From assembly GCF_013034685.1 (NCBI RefSeq), contig NZ_WQGO01000002.1, positions 620,001-684,000 of the forward strand: a stretch of DNA of 64,000 nucleotides. Reading direction: 5' to 3'. A program made the position numbers and the translations under genes. Source of the stretch: Ruegeria lacuscaerulensis (GTDB lineage Bacteria; Pseudomonadota; Alphaproteobacteria; Rhodobacterales; Rhodobacteraceae). Below are positions 36,236 to 46,300 of the stretch, piece by piece. Within the stretch, counting starts at the first letter, position 1. Every line of letters starts with the position of its first letter. Below the pieces are notes generated by a model that saw only the letters and a program-made list of their open reading frames with translations, did not search any database and was not told the DNA's origin.

Positions 36236-37919
36236 CGCGTTCACCCCTCCCATATTCAACTCGTAATGATCCCGACTTGTACGTCGAGTCTTCAATCGTA
36301 ATCAGATCAGCCCCAATCCCGTAGGAATAGGCCGTGGTTGTGCTTTGTTCTAGAATCGTTGGCTCTTCAATACCCAATTCGCCATAGGCGCCAAACAGAT
36401 AAGGCTTTAGAATCAGAGGAAAACCCGCCACTTCGACACGCTGGGACCGTCCGACCTCGGACCTAACCACCCAACCATCATCACCGCGCAGGGACCCCGC
36501 GTCAAAGGTCGACAGTTCGCTGGTGCCTGCAATGCTGAACTGTTCCGACGTCACCAGCGCATCGCCAAAGCTCGTCTGTATCCGACCGTTCACATTAAGC
36601 GACCAGTTGGCGCTCAGGGGGCGCTGATACTGCCCCGACAGAACCAGTTTGGTGAACTCGGGTTCGGCATTCTGCCGCGAGAACGGGGTTTCGCCCGGCC
36701 CGACCGAGGTCCGCGCTCCGAGAATATCCAAACCGCGTGACAGCACCACACCGCCGCGCAGGAAGCCCCCATGGTCATAGGCGCGCGTGGCATCCAACGT
36801 CGCGCGCAGCACGCTAATATCGTCGTCAAAGATCGGAATTTCGAACGGGCCGATCAGCAGATCCTGCGTGTCGCTGATCCGATCAAGGATCAATTGCGAC
36901 GACAAGTTGAGCTGCCGGGAGCGGATCCAGGGATAAAACAGACGTAGCGAAAACCGTTCGAATTCGCTTTCATTCGGCAGAAAATCGGTGTCGGGCTGTG
37001 CTGTGCTCGACGTGACCTCGGCGTTGATCGTCAGGCCATTGTAGCCAATGGGGAACACTGCACCCGCCGCCAGAATTCGATATTCGGCATCGTCCGAAAA
37101 GAACCGCGTGGGCGAGCCGCCAAGGTTGAAATAGAATGTCTCACCCAGGTCCAGAAGGCCGTTGAACTCCAGCCCAAGGCTCAGGTTCACGGGGCCAAGA
37201 TCATCGGACAAGGTGTTGTCGAACCCGTAAGAGCCAGTGAATTGTTTGAACTCACCATCCAGTGTCAGAACGGTGCCACCATTGGCCTGACCCGCCGACA
37301 GGGTCGAGGCCAACCGGATGCCGAACGTGTCCCCCGCCAAAAGCAAGGCTCGTTCGATTTGTTGTAGCTTAATGCCGCGTTTTCCGATCAGCGGCTCGGT
37401 AATTTTGACGACCCGATCGCGCACCCTTTCGGGCACTTTCGAAGCGTCGATGCGTTCGACAAACCCGTCAACCACGACGATCCGAAGCGTCCCGCCGTCG
37501 CGCAAGGTCTGTTGCGGCAGAACGACCCGGCTAAGGACAAACCCCGCATTGTTGTAAGCACTTTCCAGACGATTGGTGGCAGCAAAGATCTCGGACGCGG
37601 GAACACGTTTGCCGGAAAGGCGCGCGATAAAGGCATCATTTGCGGCCTCCATCTGCGGCAGCGCGCCTTCGATCTCGACCCTACCAACAGTCACAAACAG
37701 CCGGTCTGCACCTTCCGGGACCGGGGCACCGGGATCGCGTGCAACGGTAACGGGCCCGGTATTGCGTTGATTTTGCGGCTGAAACGTAGATGGCGCAAGG
37801 TTCGATGCGCTTTGTGCAAGCGCCATATCAGAAAGCGCAAGAATACCAATGGTCACGAATACAAATATCATGCTGAGACGTGGAATTCGCGTGATCGTCC
37901 GATACATAGATCTTGGCAT
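36180..37919 (-). CDS. Two-partner secretion outer-membrane transporter (TpsB/ShlB family)
   Basis: A 579-residue Omp85-superfamily pore. A signal peptide (cut near ALAQSA) is followed by a proline-containing linker, POTRA domains (about residues 70-230: FVTVGRVEIEGA, SAYNNAGFVLSRVVLP, IVVVDGFVERI) and a C-terminal 16-strand beta-barrel ending in SIVASRRF, a typical Phe-terminated barrel strand. It exports the TpsA encoded immediately downstream. The start ATG 37919 is preceded by AAGGG. The 173-base gap to the M15 gene upstream probably holds the promoter of tpsB-tpsA-caspase. Confidence 0.88.
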   Translation of the reverse strand: MPRSMYRTITRIPRLSMIFVFVTIGILALSDMALAQSASNLAPSTFQPQNQRNTGPVTVARDPGAPVPEGADRLFVTVGRVEIEGALPQMEAANDAFIARLSGKRVPASEIFAATNRLESAYNNAGFVLSRVVLPQQTLRDGGTLRIVVVDGFVERIDASKVPERVRDRVVKITEPLIGKRGIKLQQIERALLLAGDTFGIRLASTLSAGQANGGTVLTLDGEFKQFTGSYGFDNTLSDDLGPVNLSLGLEFNGLLDLGETFYFNLGGSPTRFFSDDAEYRILAAGAVFPIGYNGLTINAEVTSSTAQPDTDFLPNESEFERFSLRLFYPWIRSRQLNLSSQLILDRISDTQDLLIGPFEIPIFDDDISVLRATLDATRAYDHGGFLRGGVVLSRGLDILGARTSVGPGETPFSRQNAEPEFTKLVLSGQYQRPLSANWSLNVNGRIQTSFGDALVTSEQFSIAGTSELSTFDAGSLRGDDGWVVRSEVGRSQRVEVAGFPLILKPYLFGAYGELGIEEPTILEQSTTTAYSYGIGADLITIEDSTYKSGSLRVEYGRGERDDLGEDENRFSIVASRRF

Positions 37920-38092
37920 TCGCTACCCTTGCTGAAATCGTGAAACAGTACCTAGAAAAGCCCAGCCCCCAGGCCAAAGCAAGATTGTATTTCCCACCAC
38001 CGGATACCCGTTTGGATTGCGGCTATACATATCTCAGTTGATTCTATGGTTGTCCGTGTCCCAGTTCACAATACCGTGTGCAACACACAAAA

Positions 38093-38932
38093 TCATAAAA
38101 GTCCTTGTTCTAGCCACTCTTCAATCTTGTTGCGGCTGACCTCGAAATGCATCGAATCCTCGCGCCCCCAGGCCGCGCCCCAGACCCAGCCCTCCTGCCG
38201 GAAGAAATCAGCCAGAATGGTCAGGCCCAGCTGGGTTTTCCCGTCACCCAGCGTATCCAGAACCCCGTCGACGTTCAGGTCGACAGCCAGACCATATGCA
38301 TGCGCCGAGGCCGACGATGTCGCTCCGCGCACCCGACGCACACAAAGCGACCCGGCCGTGTTGATACGATCATAAAGGTCGGGGTCGGTTCGGCGGATAT
38401 TGTCGAACACCGTTCGCAGAGATTCGATTGCAGGTTTCAGCATGCGTACACGAACCGGCCCGACCTCTTCCAGCACCAAATTCTCTTCAAGACGCGGATT
38501 GGTCATGGATTGGCAACTATCCGTCAGGTCTTCACGCGGGAGTCCAAACGTCTCTTTCAGAAAGGATGAACTGGCAAGTTGCAGATCCTGATTGACGTTG
38601 TTGCGGTCGGCGATCAGCACAACCTGCGCATAGGCATCAATAATTTCGTTGGGGGTTGAGCTGTCATAGCCATAATCATCCGCTCCATCGACCCCCTGCA
38701 ACGGTGCCGCCGCCCCGCTTTGAGCGCGCGAAATCTCAAGCGAGAGCCGTTCAATTTCCGCGCGCATATCCTCAACTTGCTGGCTAAGCATCTCGATCTC
38801 GATCCGTGCGCCTGAATCGATGGCGGGCCCTTCGAAATCGTCTTCAATTGGAACGATCAGCGGGAAGACATACCAGATGACCGGAGCAAGGATAATCGCG
38901 ACCCCAAGAATGATCGCTGGAACAATGCGCAT
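38093..38932 (-). CDS. Membrane-anchored M15-type D-Ala-D-Ala carboxypeptidase-like protein
   Basis: A 279-residue protein with one N-terminal transmembrane anchor (VPAIILGVAIILAPVIWYVF), a short coiled coil (about residues 45-75) and a C-terminal M15/VanY-like domain. Zinc-ligand motifs are visible: SAHAYGLAVDLN (His, Asp) and WGAAWGREDSMHFEV (His). This predicts an inner-membrane-tethered peptidoglycan amidopeptidase acting in the periplasm. I chose ATG 38932; a TTG at 38971 would add 13 basic residues. It is divergent from the OmpA gene. In the T6SS setting it could locally open peptidoglycan for apparatus assembly; this is inference. Confidence 0.8.
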   Translation of the reverse strand: MRIVPAIILGVAIILAPVIWYVFPLIVPIEDDFEGPAIDSGARIEIEMLSQQVEDMRAEIERLSLEISRAQSGAAAPLQGVDGADDYGYDSSTPNEIIDAYAQVVLIADRNNVNQDLQLASSSFLKETFGLPREDLTDSCQSMTNPRLEENLVLEEVGPVRVRMLKPAIESLRTVFDNIRRTDPDLYDRINTAGSLCVRRVRGATSSASAHAYGLAVDLNVDGVLDTLGDGKTQLGLTILADFFRQEGWVWGAAWGREDSMHFEVSRNKIEEWLEQGLL

Positions 38933-39098
38933 CTGCCTTATTTTCCTGTTTTGTCGTGCCTGTCGCAGCAAACCTAAAAGCCACCGGTCGGGATGTCACG
39001 CATTTGCCTGCGTTTCTGCCTCCTATATGTGACATTCTTCATTGCCGCGTCCCTGAGGCACAGATACTCTTGCCGTCAAACAGGGAAGGACTTTGGTA

Positions 39099-39671
39099 AT
39101 GATTGCATTCTCGCCTCGGAAATATATCGCGGTGCCGGTTGTGGCGCTGATTTGTTCGGCGCAGGTTGTGCTGGCGCAGAGCACTGAATTGACGGAAGAC
39201 GAGATCACCGACGCGTTCAACAAGCAAAAGACGCGTGGGTTGGTCATCGTGCCGTCCAACACCGATACCGCCGCCACTGCGGTCGAGGAAACCACCGTAG
39301 CCGCAGCGCCTGCGGAATATCAGCCTGTTGCGGCCGAAGATCAGGTCAATATTCAGGTCCGGTTCGATTTCGCATCTGCCGCGCTGCGCGACGACGAAAA
39401 GCCGAAGCTGTCGGCGCTGTGTAACGCGATGAAAAACGTGGATGTGAGCGTCTTCCAGATTATCGGTCACACCGACAGCGCCGGGTCTGCGGATTACAAC
39501 CAGAACCTGTCGCTGCTGCGCGCGAAAGAGGTCAAACGTTTCCTAGTCAGCGATTGCGGTATCGCCGACGAACGGCTTGAGGTGCTGGGCGTGGGTGAGG
39601 CCGAGCCGCTGAATAAATCCGATCCGCGCGCAGACGAAAACCGTCGCGTCGAATTCCAGGCCCTCGGCTGA
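39099..39671 (+). CDS. OmpA-family peptidoglycan-binding protein
   Basis: A 190-residue exported protein: signal peptide (cut near VLAQST), a short linker containing FNKQKTRGLVIV, then an OmpA C-terminal domain (residues 80-190) with VRFDFASAAL, IIGHTDSAGSADYNQNLS and ADENRRVEF. I chose ATG 39099, with AAGGA 8 bases upstream, over TTG 39093. It should be periplasmic, bound to peptidoglycan. It precedes ppkA by 39 bases on the same strand, so both may be one unit and the protein may anchor or sense for the T6SS. Confidence 0.85.
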   Translation: MIAFSPRKYIAVPVVALICSAQVVLAQSTELTEDEITDAFNKQKTRGLVIVPSNTDTAATAVEETTVAAAPAEYQPVAAEDQVNIQVRFDFASAALRDDEKPKLSALCNAMKNVDVSVFQIIGHTDSAGSADYNQNLSLLRAKEVKRFLVSDCGIADERLEVLGVGEAEPLNKSDPRADENRRVEFQALG

Positions 39672-39710
39672 ATCCGTAGCCTCTGAAGACAAAAGAATAA
39701 CGAGGGCAGC

Positions 39711-41894
39711 ATGACTGAATCCCGCGCAGGCGATCTGTTTCAGCCGGGCGATCTAGTGAACAACACATATCGGATCGAGGCGATCCTTGGGCGGGGCGGA
39801 ACCTCGGATGTCTACCGGGCGCGTTCGGAAATTTCGGGGCGCTTGGCTGCGCTCAAGGTGCTGAAGGCCGAGTTCTCCAGCAACGAAGATTATCTGGTCC
39901 TGCTGACCCGCGAGGAAGAAATCCGCGACATCCGCCATGACGCGGTGGTGCGGTATTCTGAAAACAACCGCACTGCCGACGGACATGTCTATCTGGTGAT
40001 GGACTACGTCGATGGGCCGGGGCTGGACCGGAAACTGGCCGATGGCCCCATGCCGGCAGACGATATTCTGACCATCTGCAAACGCGTCTGCGAAGGGCTT
40101 GAGGCCGCGCATGCGCGCAACATCGTCCACCGTGACCTGAGCCCGGACAACATCATCCTGCGTGACGGTGATCCGGCACAGGCGGTAATCATCGACTTTG
40201 GCATCGCCAAGGACACCAACCCCGGTGCCGAAACCATCGTGGGCGGAGAGTTCGCGGGCAAATACGCCTACGCCGCGCCCGAGCAGCTGTCGGGCAAGAC
40301 CGACCAGCGCACTGATATCTATTCGCTGGGCGCGCTGCTGCTGGCAAACTTCCGTGGCGAAAAGGCCAATTCCGGGCGTAACCTGTTGGAGGTTGTGGAA
40401 AGCAAAAAGCAACCGCTGGACACTGCAGATGTGCCCGAGCCTCTGAAAACCGTGCTGGACAAGATGACCGCGCCGGACCCCGATGACCGGTATCAATCGG
40501 CCAGCGATGTTTTGCGAGCTCTGTCCTCGACCCGCTCGGGACAGGTGCAAGCCCCCCCTGCTGACACCGATGACGACGCGACGATTATCGTTCCCAAAAG
40601 TAAACCAGCGACTCCTGCGCAGCCGGCCCCTGCCGTCGCCGCGCCCGCCGCACCTCCAGCCCAAACGCCCGAGAAATCACGCACCGGGCTGGTTGCTGCC
40701 CTTGGCGCGCTGGTCATTGTCGGCGGTGGTGCCGGTGCCTATTTCAGCGGCGCATTCGACAGCTTTACCGGGCCCCAATATCCCGTGGCCGCACCTTATA
40801 CGCTGGTGGCGGACAAGCGCGAGGGCCTGCCGCCGCGCGCCGTCGGCTTTGTGCCCTCGGAAGACACTCGTGATGCCATGACCCGCGAGATCACCGATCA
40901 GGGCGGGACGGTTGATTTGACGCTGGCGTCCGGAGATATCTCGGAAAGCTGGGGCGCTGCGGTCAGCGACGTTATCGACACAGTGATGGAGCTGGATGAA
41001 TGGCGGCTGGTCGTGAATGGAAACGACGCTCAATTGACAGGGCAAACCACGGATCAGGCGCTGCATGACAAGCTGGAACAGCTTTACTCGGCTGGCTTGC
41101 CCGCCGGACTGCAAGGCACTGTCGAGCTGGAGCTTGAGCCGCTGTTCCTGCCCGCCGCAGATATCCGACCGATCCTGGCCGGTCTAGCCGATTGCGGCGC
41201 GCTAAAGCTGGAGAATGCCCCCACTGCCGGATACGGCCCCGAGACCCCGGTTCGGGTCATTGGCACCTTGGCCTCGCAAGACAGCCTGACTGGGCTGGAC
41301 ACTGCTCTAACCGCTTTGGTCGGAGCGCGACCGATAGATCTGGGCGGCGTGAATGTATTGAACCCGACTCTTTGCCTGATCGAGAATTTCCTGCCAACAG
41401 CACCCACCAGCGATATCTCAATAGCGTTCTATAACGGTGAACAGAACGACGCCCCCAATCCGACCGGAGACTACGTTGTCGGCCAGAACCCGGTGATCGA
41501 CGTAGACCTGCCGCAGGATGTGCAAGACGGGTTCCTGTCTGTCTCGGTGCTGGATGTGTCGGGCAATGTGTTCCACCTGCTGCCCAATGTCACGCGTCAG
41601 GAAAATGGTATCGCCGCGCTGCGGGATGGGGAAAGTGGGCCATTGTCAGTGCGCGTGGCTTATTCCATTCCGGAAAGTCAGGAAAACGGCGGCATTGCCT
41701 TTCAGGTCGATGATAGCACCTTGGGCAAAAGCAAGGTGATCGTGCTGCATACCGACAATCAACTGTTCGACACGCTGCGCCCAACCACAGAATCCGCTGC
41801 CGGATATGCCGAGGCGCTGCGCGAACAGGATCGTAATGTGGAAACGCAGATTTTGTCGCTGGACAGCCGTATCCTGACCACCCTCGCGCAATAG
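39711..41894 (+). CDS. ppkA: T6SS-associated membrane serine/threonine kinase (PpkA type)
   Basis: A 727-residue Hanks-type kinase. The kinase domain (residues 18-270) shows the Gly loop GRGGTSDVY, catalytic Lys in AALKVLK, HRDLSPDN, DFGIAK and APEQ. A Pro/Ala linker leads to one transmembrane helix (about 325-345, LVAALGALVIVGGGAGAYF). A periplasmic part of two domains follows, ending in a DUF4384-like region (VIDVDLPQDVQDGFLSVSVLD). GAGGGCAGC precedes ATG 39711. It converges with pppA with an 8-base gap. In other bacteria PpkA phosphorylates T6SS components that are then bound by an FHA protein; both partners are present here. Confidence 0.9.
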   Translation: MTESRAGDLFQPGDLVNNTYRIEAILGRGGTSDVYRARSEISGRLAALKVLKAEFSSNEDYLVLLTREEEIRDIRHDAVVRYSENNRTADGHVYLVMDYVDGPGLDRKLADGPMPADDILTICKRVCEGLEAAHARNIVHRDLSPDNIILRDGDPAQAVIIDFGIAKDTNPGAETIVGGEFAGKYAYAAPEQLSGKTDQRTDIYSLGALLLANFRGEKANSGRNLLEVVESKKQPLDTADVPEPLKTVLDKMTAPDPDDRYQSASDVLRALSSTRSGQVQAPPADTDDDATIIVPKSKPATPAQPAPAVAAPAAPPAQTPEKSRTGLVAALGALVIVGGGAGAYFSGAFDSFTGPQYPVAAPYTLVADKREGLPPRAVGFVPSEDTRDAMTREITDQGGTVDLTLASGDISESWGAAVSDVIDTVMELDEWRLVVNGNDAQLTGQTTDQALHDKLEQLYSAGLPAGLQGTVELELEPLFLPAADIRPILAGLADCGALKLENAPTAGYGPETPVRVIGTLASQDSLTGLDTALTALVGARPIDLGGVNVLNPTLCLIENFLPTAPTSDISIAFYNGEQNDAPNPTGDYVVGQNPVIDVDLPQDVQDGFLSVSVLDVSGNVFHLLPNVTRQENGIAALRDGESGPLSVRVAYSIPESQENGGIAFQVDDSTLGKSKVIVLHTDNQLFDTLRPTTESAAGYAEALREQDRNVETQILSLDSRILTTLAQ

Positions 41895-41902
41895 CGCGGG
41901 GT

Positions 41903-42625
41903 TCAGGGAATATCGACCACGATCACCGAGATATTGTCAGCCCCGCCCCCGTCCAGCGCGATCTGGATCAACTGGTCGGCGACGGTTTCAATCGGCATCT
42001 CGGACAGAGCCTTTTGCAGCATCGGGAAGGTCGCGTATTTGCTCAGCCCGTCCGAGCAGATCAGGAACCTGTCGCCCGGTTGAACTTCGCCCCGGATCTT
42101 GTCCAGCTCTAGCACATCCCCGACCCCGACCGCGCGGATAATGGCGTTGGATTGCGGATGCTGCTCGGCCTCGTCCCAGCTCATTTGCCCGGCCAGCACC
42201 AGTTCGGCAACAACCGAGTGATCGGTGGTCAGTATCTGAATCTGATTGTCCCGCAGCAGGTAGATGCGACTGTCGCCTGCCCATAGCCCGACGAAATGGC
42301 CATTGGCCAGCATCATGCAGGCCACGGTGGTGCCTATGGTCTTGCCGCCGCGCGCCTCGGCCTCGCGCACAATCGCGGCATGGGCCTGTTGCAGCACATC
42401 GCGCAACGTGACCAGACGGTCCGCGGGTGGTAGGCCCGGCGGGATTGCGGCCACCATATCGACCACCAAACGACTGGCAAAATCCCCACCCTCGTGACCC
42501 CCCATACCATCGGCGACCAGCCAAAGGCTTTCTTCGGGCAGAGCCAGAATGGCATCTTCATTGAGCTTCCGCTTGAGGCCCACATGGCTGCGGGCGCTGT
42601 ACCGAACGCGGTGACTTGAATTCAT
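41903..42625 (-). CDS. pppA: PP2C-family protein phosphatase (PppA type, T6SS)
   Basis: A 240-residue PPM/PP2C phosphatase. Metal-ligand motifs are complete: NEDAIL, VADGMGGHEGGD, GDSRIYLL, ICSDGLSKY and GGADNISVIV. It would reverse PpkA-dependent threonine phosphorylation and so switch off the T6SS. Its start overlaps the stop of tagF as ATGA, so it is the last gene of the minus-strand T6SS operon. It lies tail to tail with ppkA. Confidence 0.93.
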   Translation of the reverse strand: MNSSHRVRYSARSHVGLKRKLNEDAILALPEESLWLVADGMGGHEGGDFASRLVVDMVAAIPPGLPPADRLVTLRDVLQQAHAAIVREAEARGGKTIGTTVACMMLANGHFVGLWAGDSRIYLLRDNQIQILTTDHSVVAELVLAGQMSWDEAEQHPQSNAIIRAVGVGDVLELDKIRGEVQPGDRFLICSDGLSKYATFPMLQKALSEMPIETVADQLIQIALDGGGADNISVIVVDIP

Positions 42626-43308
42626 ATTGGTCGTGCCTCGGTCCAGACTGACGCGTGAAGATTGAATAAGCCTTGCATGTTTGCCCCTTGCGGTAAACCT
42701 TCGCAGACCATCATGCGGGGGACACCGGCGATTTCGGTGCTCCAGATTGTCGGAGTGTGATAGCGATGCGACACCAGCCCCGCCGCAAGGTCAGGCAACA
42801 GGCTGTCCGAGACCTCGCCCCGCGTCAGAACCAGCGTTTTGCCCTCGGCACGGACCGGGGATGTGGGTTCCTGCAATGGAACGGGCAGCTCCTCTAGCCC
42901 CTCGGCCAGCTTGTCGCGGGTCATGTCGTCCTCAAGCGCAGCCAGGGCCAAATCTTCGAGCTGGCGGTACACGGCATCCGCGCGGAAATGGGTCAGAATG
43001 GCCGAACCTTCGTTGGACACCCCAGCCACCAGAGTCAACGGGAAACGTCGCCCGACCCGATCCACCGAGGGCATCAGTACACCCAGCATCTTTTGCGGCC
43101 CCGCCAGCCCCGGCGCCAGACAGAACCGCCAGATCGGGGCCGACATGTAGTGGGCATCCCATGACGCGCCTAAAGCCTCAGACGTGGCCAACATGCTGTG
43201 CTGTATCCACGTGTCCCACGGCTGGACGAAATCCTGCGTCACCCCCAGTCGGAAGAAATCCCCGACCGACGGCATTTTACCAAATGCGCCAAATCCGCTG
43301 CGCTGCAT
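42622..43308 (-). CDS. tagF: T6SS regulatory protein TagF
   Basis: A 228-residue TagF protein, with the characteristic N-terminus GFGAFGKMPSVGDFFRLG and further family blocks such as PIWRFCLAPGL and VLMPSVDRVGRRFPLTLVA. TagF proteins act as post-translational negative regulators of T6SS assembly, in known systems by binding the FHA protein. The start shares a base with the tssM stop (TGATG) and the stop overlaps pppA, so translation is coupled on both sides. Confidence 0.92.
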   Translation of the reverse strand: MQRSGFGAFGKMPSVGDFFRLGVTQDFVQPWDTWIQHSMLATSEALGASWDAHYMSAPIWRFCLAPGLAGPQKMLGVLMPSVDRVGRRFPLTLVAGVSNEGSAILTHFRADAVYRQLEDLALAALEDDMTRDKLAEGLEELPVPLQEPTSPVRAEGKTLVLTRGEVSDSLLPDLAAGLVSHRYHTPTIWSTEIAGVPRMMVCEGLPQGANMQGLFNLHASVWTEARPI

Positions 43309-46300
43309 CAGAACGATTTAGGGCAGCTGAATTTTTGCAGCGCCGGAAGGGCAAAGGGATTGATGACCGAGCCGGATTGCAACTGGAAGATCGCAATGCG
43401 GCCACCGACGTTGAAGATCACCTTCTTGCGGTCCGATACGTTGGTCCGTCGCACCTCGGCCGCGTCCAGCAGACGGAACCACGCCCATGGCCCGTCCTTG
43501 GACAGCACGCTTTCGATGTTGCGCTTGTCGGGCTGGAACGTGACCCGCGCCAACCCGACCTGCCCCGGCCACGTAACCGCCATCGGCGACGGCAGCCCGC
43601 CGCGATGGCGGAACTCCAGCGACTGGCCGTCAATCTCAAGCGTGACGCCCTTGGCCTTGGGGTCCAGCGCCTCGGGCATGATCTGGAATTGCACTTGCGG
43701 CTGTGGTCCGGCAGCAAAGAAGGCCTCGCGGATTTCGGCGGCGTTCTGGAATTGGGTCAGAACGGCCTGGCTGATGCCCAGATCGGCCTCGTTCACGCTG
43801 CTTTTCCAACTCCATGGGCGCGTGCGCATGTCCACGTGTTTGGCGAGGTTGTCCGTAAAGAACGTGTCGATCAGACCTTGCGGGCCGAACAACCGGCTGA
43901 AATCGCCCATCGCCACATCCGCACCTGATCTGCGGCTGAACGGGTAACGGTCGGTGACGACCTGCTCGCAAAAGGGCAGCACATTGGCCTGCCAGCGCGC
44001 ATTTAGCGAGGCTCGCGTGCTGTCCGAAGTGATCCCCGAAGATCCGTCGATGATCTGCACCGCCCAGCGTTCCATCGGGCCGGGAATGCGCGCCGCTTCC
44101 TGTTGGAATTGCTGCAAAGCCTGCCCGGATTCACCGCCCGAGGTTCCGCTGAAGGACATCTTGTTCAGTTCCTGATAGACACCCGTCAACGACCCCATCA
44201 ACTGATCCAGTTGTGAGGGCTGCCCTTCGGGCCGATCAACAAGCTGATGCAGCCAGGCAAAGCGATCTTCGACATATTGACCCGGCTCCTGCACCGGCTC
44301 GGACACCGTCGCGCCGCTGGACTTAGCCAGTGCCTCAAGCAGAATTTGCGTCTGGACCGAGGTCGCCGATTGCAACTCAAGGCTGGCTGCGCTGGACAAC
44401 CCATCGCTCAGCGCTTCGGAATTGGGCAGAACCGATCGGCTTTCTGTCAGCTTCGTCTCGTCCGAGATCGAATTCAGGATGTTGACGATAGGCGAGGTCG
44501 GCCCGGACAGCACATTGGTCACTTCGACCGCATGGCTGAGGCTTTCCATCGGTACGATGTCGATATCGCCCAGCATCGCGTCGTAGCGCGCGATATAGTC
44601 GTTGTAATACAGGTCCAGAACATCGCGGCTGAGCGCCGCCAGCGCCAGTTCGGTCTGTTCCGCCTCGCCGCGCGGGCCCAGAACCCAGCTTTCCTTTTGC
44701 ACCCGTTTGGCTACGCCAACTGCTTCGCCCACGAATACGTCATTGAAACCGCGATAGGTAAAAATCCCCTCGATCCCGTCATTCAATGGTTTTCCCGAAG
44801 ACCGCACCAGAACGCGCGCAACCGCTGGGCCGCCGACCTCGGTGATCCGCCATTCCGGCAGAGCCGTCGCGGACGGGCTTGAGATGATCCCGTTATACAC
44901 CCGCTGCGCCAACGGCAGTTCGGACAGCAGGCCCTGTATCTGCTCAACCATCGGCCCGTTCAGGGCCACGGCCTGCATCGGCTGGCTTAGCAGCGCTTCA
45001 AGATGGTCGTTCAGATCGGCGCGGAATTCCTCGCGCGAGGGGCCGGGGAAGGACACCGTCCAGTCGATATTCATCCATTCCTTGACCAGGTTCTGGTTCA
45101 TAGGCCCTTGCAAACCCAACATCAGATAGACCTTTAGCGCCTCATACAGCACGTCGGGGTTGTTGATATTGGCGCTCATCTGTTCTTCGAGACGCAACAG
45201 CAGCCGCGGCAGAAGGCGCTGGTTCAGCGCCGCGCGGTAGGTCTGTGTCGCCTGCGTGCCAATCACATCCCCCTGATACAGGCCATAGGTCAGGCGCGTT
45301 TCAGGGTCCGGGTCGGACAGGGTCGGGTTCGCAGGCAGATCGCGCAGCGTGTTCAGCGCCTGCACCACCGGCACCAGATCGGTGTCGCCCACCGGGCTGG
45401 GTGGCAGTGTCGCCGCTGCAGCCTGATAGGCGGAAACGCCCTCTTGCGCCTCAGCGATCAGCTCGGAATTGCCCGAAAAGCTGCGCACCAGCAGGGCACC
45501 CACTGCAACAGCGGCAATCAGCGTCGCCGCGACCGAGGCCCATTTGGTGATCTTATACCGCCGCTCGACCTTGTCATCGGCGCTGACCAGACCAGCCTCG
45601 CGGAAGATCACCTGATCAAACAGGCGGGTCAGGAAGTACGATCGACCCGAGCCCTGCCCCGAACCAATCGCCTGACGTCCAATCCCGAAGGTGCGCGCCA
45701 TGCCTAACATCAGCCGGTCAATGGGGGTGCCCTCTTGCGTGCCGGATGTGAAATAGACCCCGCGCAGCATGTGACGGTGCTGATAGCGGCTGTCCTGAAA
45801 CACCTCGGTCAGGAACTCATGCGCCACTTTGCGGAATGAGGCCACCTGCATCGGGAAGCCCGCAACCAAGGCGCGGCGCTGGGGGTCGGTTTCAGTCTGC
45901 ATCCGCTCCAGCGATTGGGCGTTCAAACGGCCCAGCAGCAACGCGAATTCCTCGTCAAAGGCGGCGACCGGAGATTGCTCAGACCGGGACTTATCCAATG
46001 GTAAGGTAAAACCCCAGACCTGTTCACGGTCTTCCTTGCCCAGATTGTCGTAGAACTCGGCAAACCCGGCAATCAGGTCGGCCTTGGTGAACAGGATATA
46101 AACTGGAAAGCGCACGCCTAGTTTTTCGCGCAGCTCTTCCAGACGGCGGCGCACGGCTTTTGCGTGTTCTTTCTGCGTGATCTCATCCTGCAAAGACAGA
46201 TCCGACAATGAGATTGCGATCATCGCCCCGTTGATCGGCTGGCGCTTTCGGTATTTCTTCAGCAGTCCCAGGAACCCAATCCACGCCGCGTTGTCGACCT

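Noticed and set aside
38076-38088. GTGTG/CACAC hairpin downstream of the M15 gene
   Set aside because: Five-pair stem without a T-run; may be chance.
42681-43928. 415-codon plus-strand frame across tagF and the tssM end
   Set aside because: Spans two well-supported minus-strand genes and shows no family features.
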